This document shows, in pieces, positions 8,159 through 16,289 of a stretch of DNA of 64,000 bases. Below the pieces are notes generated by a model that did not search any database, had not been told where the DNA came from, and saw only the letters and a program-made list of their open reading frames with translations. Both the position numbers and the translations under genes were made by a program. Location: the NCBI GenBank assembly GCA_934647165.1, contig CAKUFA010000011.1, positions 9,161-73,160 of the forward strand, written 5' to 3'. Every line of letters starts with the position of its first letter. Position 1 is the first letter of the stretch. Source of the stretch: an uncultured Clostridia bacterium. Lineage in GTDB: Bacteria > Bacillota > Clostridia > Christensenellales > Aristaeellaceae.

Positions 8159-9043
8159 ATGGAACACATTGTGACCCAACAGGAGGACGGCATGCGGCTG
8201 CGGGATATGTTGCGCCGCGTGATGGATGTGAGTTATACAGCTATGAAGTCTGCCAAATGGGAAGCACGCATTTTGGTTGACGGTCAAACGCGCACTGTCG
8301 ACCGCCCTGTGCATGCGGGGGAGACGGTGTTGTTTTTGCCTGCGGAGGTCATGCCGGCCTATCAGCCAAAGCCCTGCAATCGTCCTGTTCATATTGTTTA
8401 TGAGGATGAATATCTGCTTGTGGTGGATAAGGATGCGCCGCTGGCCAGTCAATCCAGCGAACGTCAGCCGGACGATACGCTGGAAAACATGCTTTTCGCT
8501 TATTTCGGCTGTCCGAAACAGTTTGTTTATCGTCCGGTCAATCGGCTGGATAAGGGAACCAGCGGGCTGATGGTTGTAGCTAAATCCGCCCATGCCCAGT
8601 ATCAGCTGCAAAGGCTGCTGCATACACCAGCGTTTCGCCGCATTTATCTGGCTGTAGTGGAAGGTTCTTTGCCCCGGCAGCAAGGGGTGATTGACGCCCC
8701 CATTGCCAAGGAGAATGCTGCAAGCATCCGACGGCTGGTGTGCCCGGAGGGCAAGCAGAGCATAACGCATTATCAGGTGCTTGAGCAGTGCAAACACCGA
8801 AGCCTTGTGCAGCTGGAACTGGAAACAGGGCGCACGCATCAGATCCGTGTGCACATGGCTTATGTAGGGTGCCCGATTTGCGGGGATTTTCTTTATGGAC
8901 AGGAGCTGGAGTTGCTGCCGGGACGTTTTGCTCTGCATTCTGCCCAGCTGCTGTTGATCCACCCGTTTACCGGGAAACTGCTGGACATTTCTTCTCCCTT
9001 GCCTGCAAGCTTTGCTCTTCTGCTTGATGAAGCGCATCCTTGA
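8159..9043 (+). CDS. RNA pseudouridine synthase, RluA family
   Basis: 294 residues. The ATG at 8159 follows GGGGGGAGG with 8-base spacing. The catalytic motif is NRLDKGTSGLMV (HRLDxxTSG in most relatives; the aspartate is the nucleophile), preceded by the IVYEDEYLLVVDKDAP strand and followed by LETGRTHQIRVHMAYVGCPICGD. The N-terminal region contains an S4-like segment (RLRDMLRRVMDVSYTAMKSAKW). RluA enzymes isomerise specific uridines in 23S rRNA or tRNA; the exact target cannot be read from the sequence. The last 77 bases overlap the convergent pyruvyl transferase gene. Confidence 0.9.
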   Translation: MEHIVTQQEDGMRLRDMLRRVMDVSYTAMKSAKWEARILVDGQTRTVDRPVHAGETVLFLPAEVMPAYQPKPCNRPVHIVYEDEYLLVVDKDAPLASQSSERQPDDTLENMLFAYFGCPKQFVYRPVNRLDKGTSGLMVVAKSAHAQYQLQRLLHTPAFRRIYLAVVEGSLPRQQGVIDAPIAKENAASIRRLVCPEGKQSITHYQVLEQCKHRSLVQLELETGRTHQIRVHMAYVGCPICGDFLYGQELELLPGRFALHSAQLLLIHPFTGKLLDISSPLPASFALLLDEAHP

Positions 9044-10097
9044 GCCACGAGTATCCGTGGTGACGCAAAGCAGCCATTCTTTGACTAAGGCGTTCTGGAG
9101 AAATATCATCCCCGTCTACGCCAAGGTTCTGGTTCAGTTGGTCAATGCGGCTGTTTCTGGAATTCGGATGGCCGTCATGATAGCGGCGCAGCACGGTCAC
9201 CGGTGTGTTCAGCATATAGGCGAAGGCTGCACCGTGAAATGAATCGGTTACCAATCGTGCTGCACCATCAATCAAACCAACCCACTGTTCAGGTGTAACG
9301 CCGCCTTGCAGCATGCCGGTTTGCCGCCATGCCTCTGCAGTGACAGGCACAATCACCATTGCAAGACCAGCAGACGCGGCTTCGCGGCTTGCCTGAAGCC
9401 AGTAGGACGGATTTTCACCAATAAAGTAGCATAGCAGATAGGGTTGGGTCAGTTCGCTTTTTGTTGCAAACTTCCGCCATACATCTGGTGAAATGAGAAA
9501 CACCGGATCCGGCATAACGGGGACGTTGCGTCCGGTTAAACGGTGCAGGATAGCTGCACCCGCTTCCTCGCGCACGCTAAGGGCAGTGTATGCACCAGCC
9601 ATGCGGCGAATCATTTGCGCCTTACGTCCGTTTGCCAATGCTGATACACCAAGAGATGGTGCATAGGCTACACGGGGCTGTCCCGTGGCTGCAAAATCGA
9701 AGAAATAAACCGGATTCAGCCATGTTGGAGACCAGATTTGATCACTGCCTGACAGAAGAATATCGCATTGATCCGTTTCATGCCGAAGCTGGGCTTCGTG
9801 ATGGCAAGGCGCCGTCATTGGAAGCTGTTGTCTGCGGAAAGTCGAAAGCGCTGCTGCTTTTTCTTGCGCGCCTTTCTGATTTGCCTTAACCAAACGTTTG
9901 CGAAGCCCGTCCAGCAAAAGCGATGGGGAATTCCCACAATATAGGAGGTTCCTCAGCTTTTCGCTACCGCCGGGGGCGTAGTCGATTTCCGCTGCCTGAT
10001 ACCCCAACTGTTCCACCGTTTGTGCAAGTGCCCATGCCTGCAGGGTTGAACCATAGTTCTCATTGTGCAGGAATGTGATGATGCCAACCCGTGTCAA
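8967..10097 (-). CDS. Polysaccharide pyruvyl transferase family protein
   Basis: 376 residues. The N-terminus GIITFLHNENYGSTLQAWAL is typical of the WcaK/CsaB family, as are ILLSGSDQIWSP near residue 115 and VTDSFHGAAFAYMLNTPV near residue 285. Relatives transfer pyruvate from phosphoenolpyruvate to sugars of cell-wall or exopolysaccharides. The start is a TTG at 10097 with AAAGGGTGAGAG upstream. No other glycan synthesis gene adjoins it, so the acceptor is unknown. The 3' end overlaps the RluA-family gene by 77 bases in convergent orientation. Confidence 0.85.
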   Translation of the reverse strand: MTRVGIITFLHNENYGSTLQAWALAQTVEQLGYQAAEIDYAPGGSEKLRNLLYCGNSPSLLLDGLRKRLVKANQKGAQEKAAALSTFRRQQLPMTAPCHHEAQLRHETDQCDILLSGSDQIWSPTWLNPVYFFDFAATGQPRVAYAPSLGVSALANGRKAQMIRRMAGAYTALSVREEAGAAILHRLTGRNVPVMPDPVFLISPDVWRKFATKSELTQPYLLCYFIGENPSYWLQASREAASAGLAMVIVPVTAEAWRQTGMLQGGVTPEQWVGLIDGAARLVTDSFHGAAFAYMLNTPVTVLRRYHDGHPNSRNSRIDQLNQNLGVDGDDISPERLSQRMAALRHHGYSWLKDALHQAEEQSLQAREKKCPAVSR

Positions 10098-10166
10098 TAT
10101 CTCTCACCCTTTCCATGCCATTTTAGCACGGGAAAGGATGCGGGGCAAGCAAAAATCTTTTTTCAA

Positions 10167-10194
10167 CAAAACCTCACCGTACATGATTGCGTCT
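10167..10194 (+). promoter_or_regulatory. Possible ECF-type promoter for the sigma factor operon
   Basis: CAAAACCT (10167-10174) resembles the TGAAACCT class of ECF -35 elements. CGTCT lies 15 to 17 bases further on (10190-10194). Such sigma factors often drive their own operon; this is inference from spacing and sequence. Confidence 0.4.
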
Positions 10195-10262
10195 GATAGA
10201 ATGGAGCTCCACGGAAGGCGGTGCTAGCAAACGCCTTTCCAACAGCAAGGAGGGTGATCAAA

Positions 10263-10745
10263 GTGGATGCAGCGACCTTCCAACAGAAGGCCATGCAGTA
10301 TGAACGGCTCATGTATCACATCAGCTATGCCATGCTTCGTCACAATGAAGATTGCGCGGATGCTGTGCAGGAAACGCTTTTGCGCGCATGGCGCAAGCGA
10401 GACAGCCTGCGGAGCATGGATGCATTCAGGCCATGGATTTGCAGGATTTTGGTGAACACCTGCAACGACATGCTGCGAAAAAAGCCTGCATGTGCCTTTG
10501 CAGAACTGAGTGATAACATCCCGGCTGCTGCAATCAGCGGCGAGCTTTCGTTTTTGAACGATGCGATTGCCGCCTTATCGCCTCAGCAGCGAACAGCCGT
10601 TGTATTGCACTATCTTGAGGGATTGTCCATCAAGGAAATTTCGCAAATGACGGGAGCGCCTCAAGGAACGGTGAAAACACGTCTTTTGTATGCAAGGCGA
10701 CAATTGAGCAGCTTCCTTGCGGATGAAGTGGAGGTGAAATCATGA
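10263..10745 (+). CDS. RNA polymerase sigma factor, ECF (sigma-70 group 4) type
   Basis: 160 residues. The start is a GTG at 10263, fixed by an almost perfect ribosome site (AAGGAGGGTGATCA). Region 2 spans residues 10-70 (YHISYAMLRHNEDCADAVQETLLRAW broken over the core helix; then FRPWICRILVNTCND). Region 4 lies at about 95-150: ALSPQQRTAVVLHYLEGLSIKEISQMTG followed by the recognition helix GTVKTRLLYARRQL. It overlaps the next gene by 4 bases (ATGA), the usual layout for a sigma factor and its membrane anti-sigma factor. Confidence 0.9.
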   Translation: MDAATFQQKAMQYERLMYHISYAMLRHNEDCADAVQETLLRAWRKRDSLRSMDAFRPWICRILVNTCNDMLRKKPACAFAELSDNIPAAAISGELSFLNDAIAALSPQQRTAVVLHYLEGLSIKEISQMTGAPQGTVKTRLLYARRQLSSFLADEVEVKS

Positions 10746-11941
10746 CAGAACGAAGATTTCATGATGCACTGAAGGCAGCAACACCTGATGTGCCAGAGGT
10801 GTTTCATCAGACCATGGAAGAAACCCTTGGACGCATTGCTGCACAGGAAACAGGTGCCCTGCCTGCACGGAAACCGACGCCACGGCTTCGCAAACGGTTT
10901 GCGGTGGCGTTGGTGGCTGCCATGCTGGTAGTTGCAGTGGCTGTTGCCGCAGTGCTTCGGCCGGATGTGCTCACAGCATTCTGGGGTGAGGTAAATGTCA
11001 CAGAAGATATGCGAGGCATCATCCGGCGGAATCTTGCGGGTGAAACGATTGGCAACTATACTGTGCGCATCGAAGAAGCTGCATGGGACGGCGTATCGCT
11101 CTACGTTCTCTACAGTATCCGGGACAACACCTGTACCACGCTTCTGGGAAAGGAAAGCGCTTACGACCCAAGCGGCCGCCGCTACCTGTCCGAAGAGGAA
11201 ACACAGCGTTTCGAGAATGTTGGCTGGTGGACGGATACCATCTGGATTAACGGGGAGGATGTAGACATTCCCGGCGGTACAACATGGTATGAATATGGCG
11301 GCGATAAGCCTGGTGAAGTGCTGTTCTATCAGCTGTGGCCTCTGGGCTGGCCTGTGGGCGGCGAACCGTTGACGCTGCATGGCCAAGTAACTTTCAGCCT
11401 GCCCATCGGTGAACGGCAGGCGATGGATACTCTTAAGCGCAATGAGAATGGGGGCTTTGCACTGCCGGAAAAGGGTGTTTTGTCTTTTGCACTGGATACG
11501 GATGCGCTGAGCGGTGTTCGCAAAACAGCCATGAAGGAGGAAACGGTTTTCCCGGATGGTACCGCAGTGCGAGTGAGCGAAGCGACCTTCTCACCGGTGA
11601 AGACCTATGTGACGCTTGATTACCAGGTGCCGCAGCAAACGATGGACGCATACATTGCGCAAAATGGTCCGGGCTTTACGGATGAAAACGGCACGGTGCT
11701 TTTCCCGTATACGGCCGCGGATCTGGTGACCAGCTGGGCCTATGATCTGGTGGTGACGGATGAATCGGGCGAAAGGGTATTCGATTCAACGCCTGCAACG
11801 ATAGACGGCTTGCAGGGATTGGGGGATCAGCAAATCTGGTATCTGCTGCCGCCGATGGAGGATGCAGCGAAGACACTGTACTTGTGCCCGCTGGATGAAA
11901 GCGGAAAACCGGACATGACGAGAAAAATCAAGCTGCAATAA
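10742..11941 (+). CDS. Membrane anti-sigma-like protein with extracellular DUF4179-like domain
   Basis: 399 residues. The N-terminal cytoplasmic part (1-50) would bind the sigma factor. A single membrane segment at about 51-71 (FAVALVAAMLVVAVAVAAVL) follows a basic stretch, and a large extracytoplasmic domain (about 330 residues) contains YTVRIEEAAWDGVSLYVLYS, a DUF4179-like feature, and several Trp/Tyr-rich strands. The 4-base overlap with the ECF sigma gene supports the pairing. No zinc-finger HxxxCxxC motif is seen. The signal it senses is unknown. Confidence 0.72.
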   Translation: MTERRFHDALKAATPDVPEVFHQTMEETLGRIAAQETGALPARKPTPRLRKRFAVALVAAMLVVAVAVAAVLRPDVLTAFWGEVNVTEDMRGIIRRNLAGETIGNYTVRIEEAAWDGVSLYVLYSIRDNTCTTLLGKESAYDPSGRRYLSEEETQRFENVGWWTDTIWINGEDVDIPGGTTWYEYGGDKPGEVLFYQLWPLGWPVGGEPLTLHGQVTFSLPIGERQAMDTLKRNENGGFALPEKGVLSFALDTDALSGVRKTAMKEETVFPDGTAVRVSEATFSPVKTYVTLDYQVPQQTMDAYIAQNGPGFTDENGTVLFPYTAADLVTSWAYDLVVTDESGERVFDSTPATIDGLQGLGDQQIWYLLPPMEDAAKTLYLCPLDESGKPDMTRKIKLQ

Positions 11942-11957
11942 AACAAGCATGACGGAC

Positions 11958-11997
11958 GGCACGCTGCGGAATGGAAAAGGACGTTTCGCAGCGTGCC
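11958..11997 (+). terminator. Hairpin after the anti-sigma gene
   Basis: GGCACGCTGC (11958-11967) pairs with GCAGCGTGCC (11988-11997). No T tract follows, so terminator function is uncertain. Confidence 0.5.
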
Positions 11998-12037
11998 CTG
12001 CAAGAAAAATGGGAGGGAAATTTTATATGAAGGGAAA

Positions 12038-12068
12038 AGAAAAAGAGCTTCGATATTGATCGAAGCTC
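12038..12068 (-). terminator. Terminator for tRNA-Leu
   Basis: A perfect 10-bp stem (12045-12054 with 12059-12068) has a 4-base loop and, on the minus strand, is followed by TTTTTC. It lies 6 bases past the tRNA 3' end. Confidence 0.88.
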
Positions 12069-12073
12069 CGCTG

Positions 12074-12155
12074 TGCGACCGACGGGACTTGAACCCGTAC
12101 CCATTGCTGGACACGCCCCTCAAACGTGCGCGTATGCCAATTCCGCCACGGTCGC
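12074..12155 (-). tRNA. tRNA-Leu, anticodon GAG
   Basis: An 82-base cloverleaf on the minus strand. The 7-bp acceptor stem GCGACCG pairs with CGGTCGC, with discriminator A. The anticodon stem CACGT/GCGTG encloses the loop TTGAGGG, giving anticodon GAG. There is a long variable arm as expected for Leu, and the T arm GGGTTCAAGTCCC. CCA is not encoded. It reads CUC and CUU codons. It has its own promoter and terminator, so it is a single-gene unit. Confidence 0.96.
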
Positions 12156-12174
12156 AGGTCAAACAGCAAGATAT

Positions 12175-12203
12175 ATTATAGCGAATGAAAAGATACTTGT
12201 CAA
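12175..12203 (-). promoter_or_regulatory. Promoter for tRNA-Leu
   Basis: Minus strand TTGACA (12198-12203), 17-base spacer, TATAAT (12175-12180): a perfect consensus, as expected for a stable RNA gene. Confidence 0.9.
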
Positions 12204-12249
12204 GGGGTTTGAGGGAAATGTAAAACATTTCTCGCTATCGCATGATCCA

Positions 12250-12278
12250 TTGACGTAGAAATTATAACCTGCTATCAT
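12250..12278 (+). promoter_or_regulatory. Promoter for the L,D-transpeptidase/CapA fusion gene
   Basis: TTGACG (12250-12255), 17-base spacer, TATCAT (12273-12278). The short leader holds a 7-bp hairpin (12296-12302 with 12309-12315) before the ribosome site. Confidence 0.65.
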
Positions 12279-12341
12279 GAGTATACAGCGGTGGTATGCA
12301 GAAGCGCCTCTGCATGCTGCACACCTATCGGAGGATTGAAC

Positions 12342-14765
12342 ATGACACGAAAGCTGTTGGCGATGCTGTCCCTGTTGTTGCTGTTCCTTTGCCCTGCTTT
12401 TGCAGAAAGCGCTCCTGGGATTCGGTTAGAGAGCGATGTGCGCTCCTTTCAGGATAATCCGCTGATTGTTTCCTGCAAGGAATCTGGTATGCTTACCGTC
12501 ACAGTGGAAGACAAACTGAACACATATCGAAGCTGGACTTTGGACGCGCAGGTAGGGGAAAATCACATTGCCTGGGATGGGCTGGGCGACCATCAGGAAC
12601 CGATGCCACAAGGACAATATCGCGTGTGTGCTGTGTTGAAAACCGATACGGGCGAAACGCAGGAAGCAAGCGCTGCCTTTGAACTGAAGCGAAGCCGGCA
12701 GGCGCTTCGTTTTGCACTTTCCAGCAGCGATACGCTCTATGCTGATACCAGATGGTATATCGAATATCGGCTGGTGCGTGCCGGGCGGATGACCATAGAG
12801 TTCTATCGTGCCGAAGATATGAATACGCTTTTGGAAACCCGTCGCAGGGATGCCACAAACGAAGTGTGCACCTATACCTGGGATGGTACGCTGAACGGTG
12901 AAGCGGTGGAACCAGGTGACTATGTGTTGCGGCTTTACGCCTTTGATAACCCGGACTATCGACAGGATGTATTGGTGCATGTAGCCGGGGAAAATTCGCC
13001 AATGCTGCCTGTCGGCCTTACGGGAGCAATCATGCCAACGGATGATATGGATGATGCAGCAATCTGGAAGCTGATGATGGCACCTTCTGTTGTTGTTGCC
13101 CCATCCAGCGCAGCAAAGCATACCCATTATAACATTTATGCTGCTGCGGATAAGAATTCCAAAGTACTTGGCACACTGCACTGCAACACGCAGGCAGTGG
13201 AGGTTATGGATATCACTGAAAGCGGTTGGTGCCGCATTGGTGCTTGGAATCATGAGGATGGGTCATACACGGTGGGCTACGTGCCGAAAAATCGACTGAC
13301 AGTGGTTCAGCCACGCACGCAATACGGTATTCTGATAGATAAACGCGATCAGACCATGACCATCTTTGAACGCGGTAAGCGCATCTGGCAAATGAAAATT
13401 TCCACAGGGTTGATGGCCAAAGATAAACTCATCCGTGAAACGGCAGCCGGTGCGTTCATAACGGCAGAACATATGGAGGATTTTAGCGACAGCGGCTTTA
13501 CCTACAGTTATCCTATCCGCTATGATGGAGGCAATCTCATTCACCAGCTTGGCTGGAAACGGGTTGGCGGAAAGCTGGATTTTTCTGAGCAGACGCCCTA
13601 TCTTGGGCGCAAAGCATCCCATGGGTGTACGCGCATAGAAGGCTGCACCGGTGATGGAGAAATCAATGCTTATTGGATATATACCCATATTCCTGCAGGT
13701 ACACGTATCATGATTGTGGACGATCCCAAACAGCGATTGCTGGAAATGGCGTCGGCTAATGCGGGAACTGATCCGTATCGTGCGCTTACAGTTGTTGCTT
13801 CACCTACTGACCTTGCGAGCGGGGAAGATGAATTGCTTTTGACCTTTGGAGGAGACGTTGTGCTCGGTACAAGGGAAAAGTGGCAATCCGCCCAGAATGC
13901 GCTTCCGGCTGTGCTGGCGCGAGAGGGATATGATTACCCGTTCCGCAATCTCGTTTCTATTTTCAAAAAGGACGATATGACGCTGCTGAATCTGGAATGT
14001 GTACTGAAAGCGGATAGCAGCGGCGAAGATAAGGAAAAACTTTATCGGTTCCGCGGTTTGCCGGAATACACGGAAGTGTTGTGGCGTGCCGGTGTGGACC
14101 AGGTTAATATTGCCAACAACCATGTGATTGATTATGGTACAAAAGGCCGTGAGACAACCCGTGCAGCGTTGTGGGCAGCCAACATTCCATCCAGCGGTTA
14201 TGGTCAACTTTACATCTGGGAAAAGAACGGACATCGCATTGGCTTTGGCGGATGCCGTGAAACCATCTGGCGGCAGGATACATCAATCATTCACCGGGAA
14301 GTGGAGCAACTGCGCCAACTGGGCTGCGAGGTTGTTATCTATACATGTCACTGGGGAACCGAATACAGCCCGGCACATGACAGTGAGCTGCAAAAGGCCA
14401 TGGCGCAGTCCGCAATAGATGCGGGGGTAGACATTGTGGTAGGGGGACACCCGCATGTAGTGCAGGGGATAGAATATCGAAACGGTACGTTGATTCTTTA
14501 TAGCTTGGGCAATCTTATGTTTGGCGGCACGCATGACATGACCACCTTCGATGCGATGCTGGCACAGGTGCGCCTCCGCTTTGGTGCAAATGGCTATGAA
14601 GGCGCCACACTGTCCCTGCTGCCAGTGCTCACCAGCAGCTCCGCCCCGGTGAACGATTTTTGCCCCATTTTGGCCACTGGACAGGATGCGCAGCGCATTC
14701 TTGCCAAGGTGCAGGCAGATAGCGATATTGCTATTGCAGACAATATGTTTTTTCCGGCAAAGTGA
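12342..14765 (+). CDS. Secreted multidomain protein: Ig-like repeats, SH3-like, L,D-transpeptidase (YkuD) and CapA-type phosphoesterase
   Basis: 807 residues; ATG at 12342 after GGAGG. The signal peptide ends CPAFA|ES at about residue 22. Two FlgD-like Ig modules follow, marked by IAWDGLGDHQEPMPQGQYRV (about 77-96) and YTWDGTLNGEAVEPGDYVLR (about 178-197). Next is an SH3-like stretch (about 262-322), then a YkuD domain (about 327-460) with His401 (NLIHQLGW) and the catalytic SHGCTR box (His427, Cys429). From about 497 to the end is a CapA/PGA_cap metallophosphoesterase domain: GGDVVLG, LLNLEC, NIANNHVIDYG (about 590-600), CHWGTEY and VGGHPHVVQG. YkuD enzymes make 3-3 peptidoglycan crosslinks; CapA domains take part in poly-gamma-glutamate or related surface processing. 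All catalytic boxes look intact. The combination is unusual. Confidence 0.9.
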   Translation: MTRKLLAMLSLLLLFLCPAFAESAPGIRLESDVRSFQDNPLIVSCKESGMLTVTVEDKLNTYRSWTLDAQVGENHIAWDGLGDHQEPMPQGQYRVCAVLKTDTGETQEASAAFELKRSRQALRFALSSSDTLYADTRWYIEYRLVRAGRMTIEFYRAEDMNTLLETRRRDATNEVCTYTWDGTLNGEAVEPGDYVLRLYAFDNPDYRQDVLVHVAGENSPMLPVGLTGAIMPTDDMDDAAIWKLMMAPSVVVAPSSAAKHTHYNIYAAADKNSKVLGTLHCNTQAVEVMDITESGWCRIGAWNHEDGSYTVGYVPKNRLTVVQPRTQYGILIDKRDQTMTIFERGKRIWQMKISTGLMAKDKLIRETAAGAFITAEHMEDFSDSGFTYSYPIRYDGGNLIHQLGWKRVGGKLDFSEQTPYLGRKASHGCTRIEGCTGDGEINAYWIYTHIPAGTRIMIVDDPKQRLLEMASANAGTDPYRALTVVASPTDLASGEDELLLTFGGDVVLGTREKWQSAQNALPAVLAREGYDYPFRNLVSIFKKDDMTLLNLECVLKADSSGEDKEKLYRFRGLPEYTEVLWRAGVDQVNIANNHVIDYGTKGRETTRAALWAANIPSSGYGQLYIWEKNGHRIGFGGCRETIWRQDTSIIHREVEQLRQLGCEVVIYTCHWGTEYSPAHDSELQKAMAQSAIDAGVDIVVGGHPHVVQGIEYRNGTLILYSLGNLMFGGTHDMTTFDAMLAQVRLRFGANGYEGATLSLLPVLTSSSAPVNDFCPILATGQDAQRILAKVQADSDIAIADNMFFPAK

Positions 14766-14768
14766 TCA

Positions 14769-14806
14769 GCAAAAGGCAATCTGCTATATTTGTGGCTGCC
14801 TTTTGC
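14769..14806. terminator. Hairpin between the fusion gene and the decayed aldo/keto reductase
   Basis: GCAAAAGGCA (14769-14778) pairs with TGCCTTTTGC (14797-14806). The A/T-rich outer stem fits a bidirectional terminator. Confidence 0.6.
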
Positions 14807-14814
14807 CGAAGATG

Positions 14815-15592
14815 CTACGCCGTTGGAACGTTCTTCAAAATAACACGGATAGCCTGACGCTCTTCTTCTGCCAGCGGCACAAAGCGCTGAATGGTCTGCA
14901 CGTTTTACGGATTTGTTCCAGCTTGCTGGCGCCTGTGATCACGCTTGTGATGGCTGGATTCTCCAACACCCACGCAAGTGCAAGCTGTGCCATGGTTTCG
15001 CCGCGGGCGTGGGCGATTTCATTGAGCCTGCACACGGTGTTCAGCTTGTCCTGCGTCAGGTTCTGCACGTTCAGGAATGGGTTTGCCCCTGCTGCACGGG
15101 AATCTGCGGGTATGCCATTGAGATATCATCCGGCAAGCAGTCCTTGCATCGGGGGAGAAAATGCGACTGCACCAATGCCCTTGCGCAACAGTACATCCGT
15201 CAGCCCGCCTTCAATCCGACGATCTAACATGTTGTAGCGCGGCTGATATACCGTCAGTTTTCCCCCCATGGAGGCACGCACATTGCCGGCCTGCTCAGTC
15301 AATTCTGCCGGATAGTTGGAAACACCCACATACAGCGCTTTGACCTGATGCACAATATCCGCCAATGCCTGCATGGTTTCTTCCACTGCGCCTGGAATGG
15401 GGTCATAGTTGTTGGCCAGGTCAAAGTGCGTCACACCTAAATCAAACGCACCGAGCGGCATTTCCCAGGCATTAGAAAGTGGTGCTGTTGTGCCAAAACT
15501 GTTTTACAAGGCAAGGAAGACTCGTGGGAGCTTTGGGAGCTTTTGCCGTATGAAGCATAGGACATTGCATCATAACGATACGGATTTGCCAT
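14815..15592 (-). pseudogene. Decayed aldo/keto reductase (YghZ-like)
   Basis: Pieces of one aldo/keto reductase lie in order on the minus strand. The start is MANPYRYDAMSYASYGKSS (ATG at 15592, GGGGGAGG upstream). A frameshift near 15530 leads to KLPRVFLAL, a TAA at 15504-15506 where a Trp is expected, then NSFGTTAPLSNAWEMPLGAF and FDLANNYDPIPGA. About 80 residues are then missing: the text jumps straight to EETMQALADIVHQ, which normally follows the active-site Lys region. GVSNYP and YQPRYNMLDRR are present. A TGA at 15126-15128 sits where relatives have Arg. A last frameshift near 14900 precedes VPLAEEERQAIRVIL and the TAG at 14815. With two stops, two frameshifts and a deletion, it cannot make a working enzyme. 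Confidence 0.92.
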
Positions 15593-15706
15593 ATGCCATG
15601 GAAAAACCTCCCCCATTGTTGAAAACGAATATGCTCTCATGTTCGGCAAATGCCGGGTACTTCCTGCTGATGGATCGAAATGTGATAACGAATTCTGAAA
15701 AAAGGG

Positions 15707-15736
15707 TTGACAAGATAGGTTAGACAAATGTACAAT
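15707..15736 (+). promoter_or_regulatory. Promoter and possible operator for the BlaI-type gene
   Basis: TTGACA (15707-15712), 18-base spacer, TACAAT (15731-15736). The -10 region overlaps GACAAATGTACAA, which has the ACA/TGT character of BlaI/MecI operators, so autorepression is plausible. Confidence 0.6.
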
Positions 15737-15763
15737 GCCATTAAGGCTGGAGGGGGTGGGCAT

Positions 15764-16132
15764 ATGCCAGGCAAAATACTCACAGAAGCGGAAGAAAGAA
15801 TTATGGACGTGCTTTGGGAACAATCACCCCGCACAATGATGGAAATCACCCATGCGCTGGAGGCTGAAACTGGCTGGACAAAGCATACCGTGACTACGCT
15901 GCTGAAACGTATGCTCCAGAAAAAAACGATTTGCATGGATGATACCGGGTCTGTGCGCCACTATTCGCCATGCCTGTGCAAGGATGAAATTGCCCGTGAG
16001 CAAACACAGTCGCTCCTCAAAAGAATGTTCTCTGGAAAAGCGTCGCTGCTTGTAGAAAATCTTGTTGAGGATGGAAGCCTCAGCGAAAAAGACCTGCGTG
16101 AACTGCTTAAACTTATGGAACATAAAGCGTAG
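15764..16132 (+). CDS. BlaI/MecI-type transcriptional repressor
   Basis: 122 residues. The ATG at 15764 follows GGAGGGGGT at good spacing; an upstream ATG at 15728 lies between the promoter elements and is rejected. The winged helix spans residues 1-75: LTEAEERIMDVLWEQSPRTM, then TGWTKHTVTTLLKRMLQKK as the recognition helix region, and GSVRHYSP as the wing. The C-terminal dimerisation region ends DLRELLKLME. BlaI proteins are normally cleaved after a BlaR1-type sensor protease is triggered; no such gene is adjacent here. Targets are unknown; its own promoter carries a candidate site. Confidence 0.88.
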   Translation: MPGKILTEAEERIMDVLWEQSPRTMMEITHALEAETGWTKHTVTTLLKRMLQKKTICMDDTGSVRHYSPCLCKDEIAREQTQSLLKRMFSGKASLLVENLVEDGSLSEKDLRELLKLMEHKA

Positions 16133-16154
16133 CCATATCATTTAAGGCACAGAG

Positions 16155-16183
16155 GTGAAGCCTGAAATAAGGTTTCACTTTTT
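16155..16183 (+). terminator. Terminator after the BlaI-type gene
   Basis: A 9-bp stem with one G-T pair (16155-16163 with 16170-16178), a 6-base loop, then TTTTT. Confidence 0.78.
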
Positions 16184-16246
16184 GTTTTTAAAAACATAAT
16201 TATAGACCGATAAACGACCAAAGTCTAAAAATACAAACCGAAGTCT

Positions 16247-16279
16247 AAAAAAGAAGGTCTGTGCAAGACACACAGACCT
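16247..16279 (-). terminator. Terminator after the radical SAM gene
   Basis: AGGTCTGTG (16255-16263) pairs with CACAGACCT (16271-16279). On the minus strand the stem is followed by CTTTTTT. Confidence 0.82.
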
Positions 16280-16289
16280 CTTGATTGCT

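Noticed and set aside
15728..15763. Upstream ATG for the BlaI-type gene
   Set aside because: It lies between the -35 and -10 boxes, so it would not be in the mRNA; the ATG at 15764 has the ribosome site.
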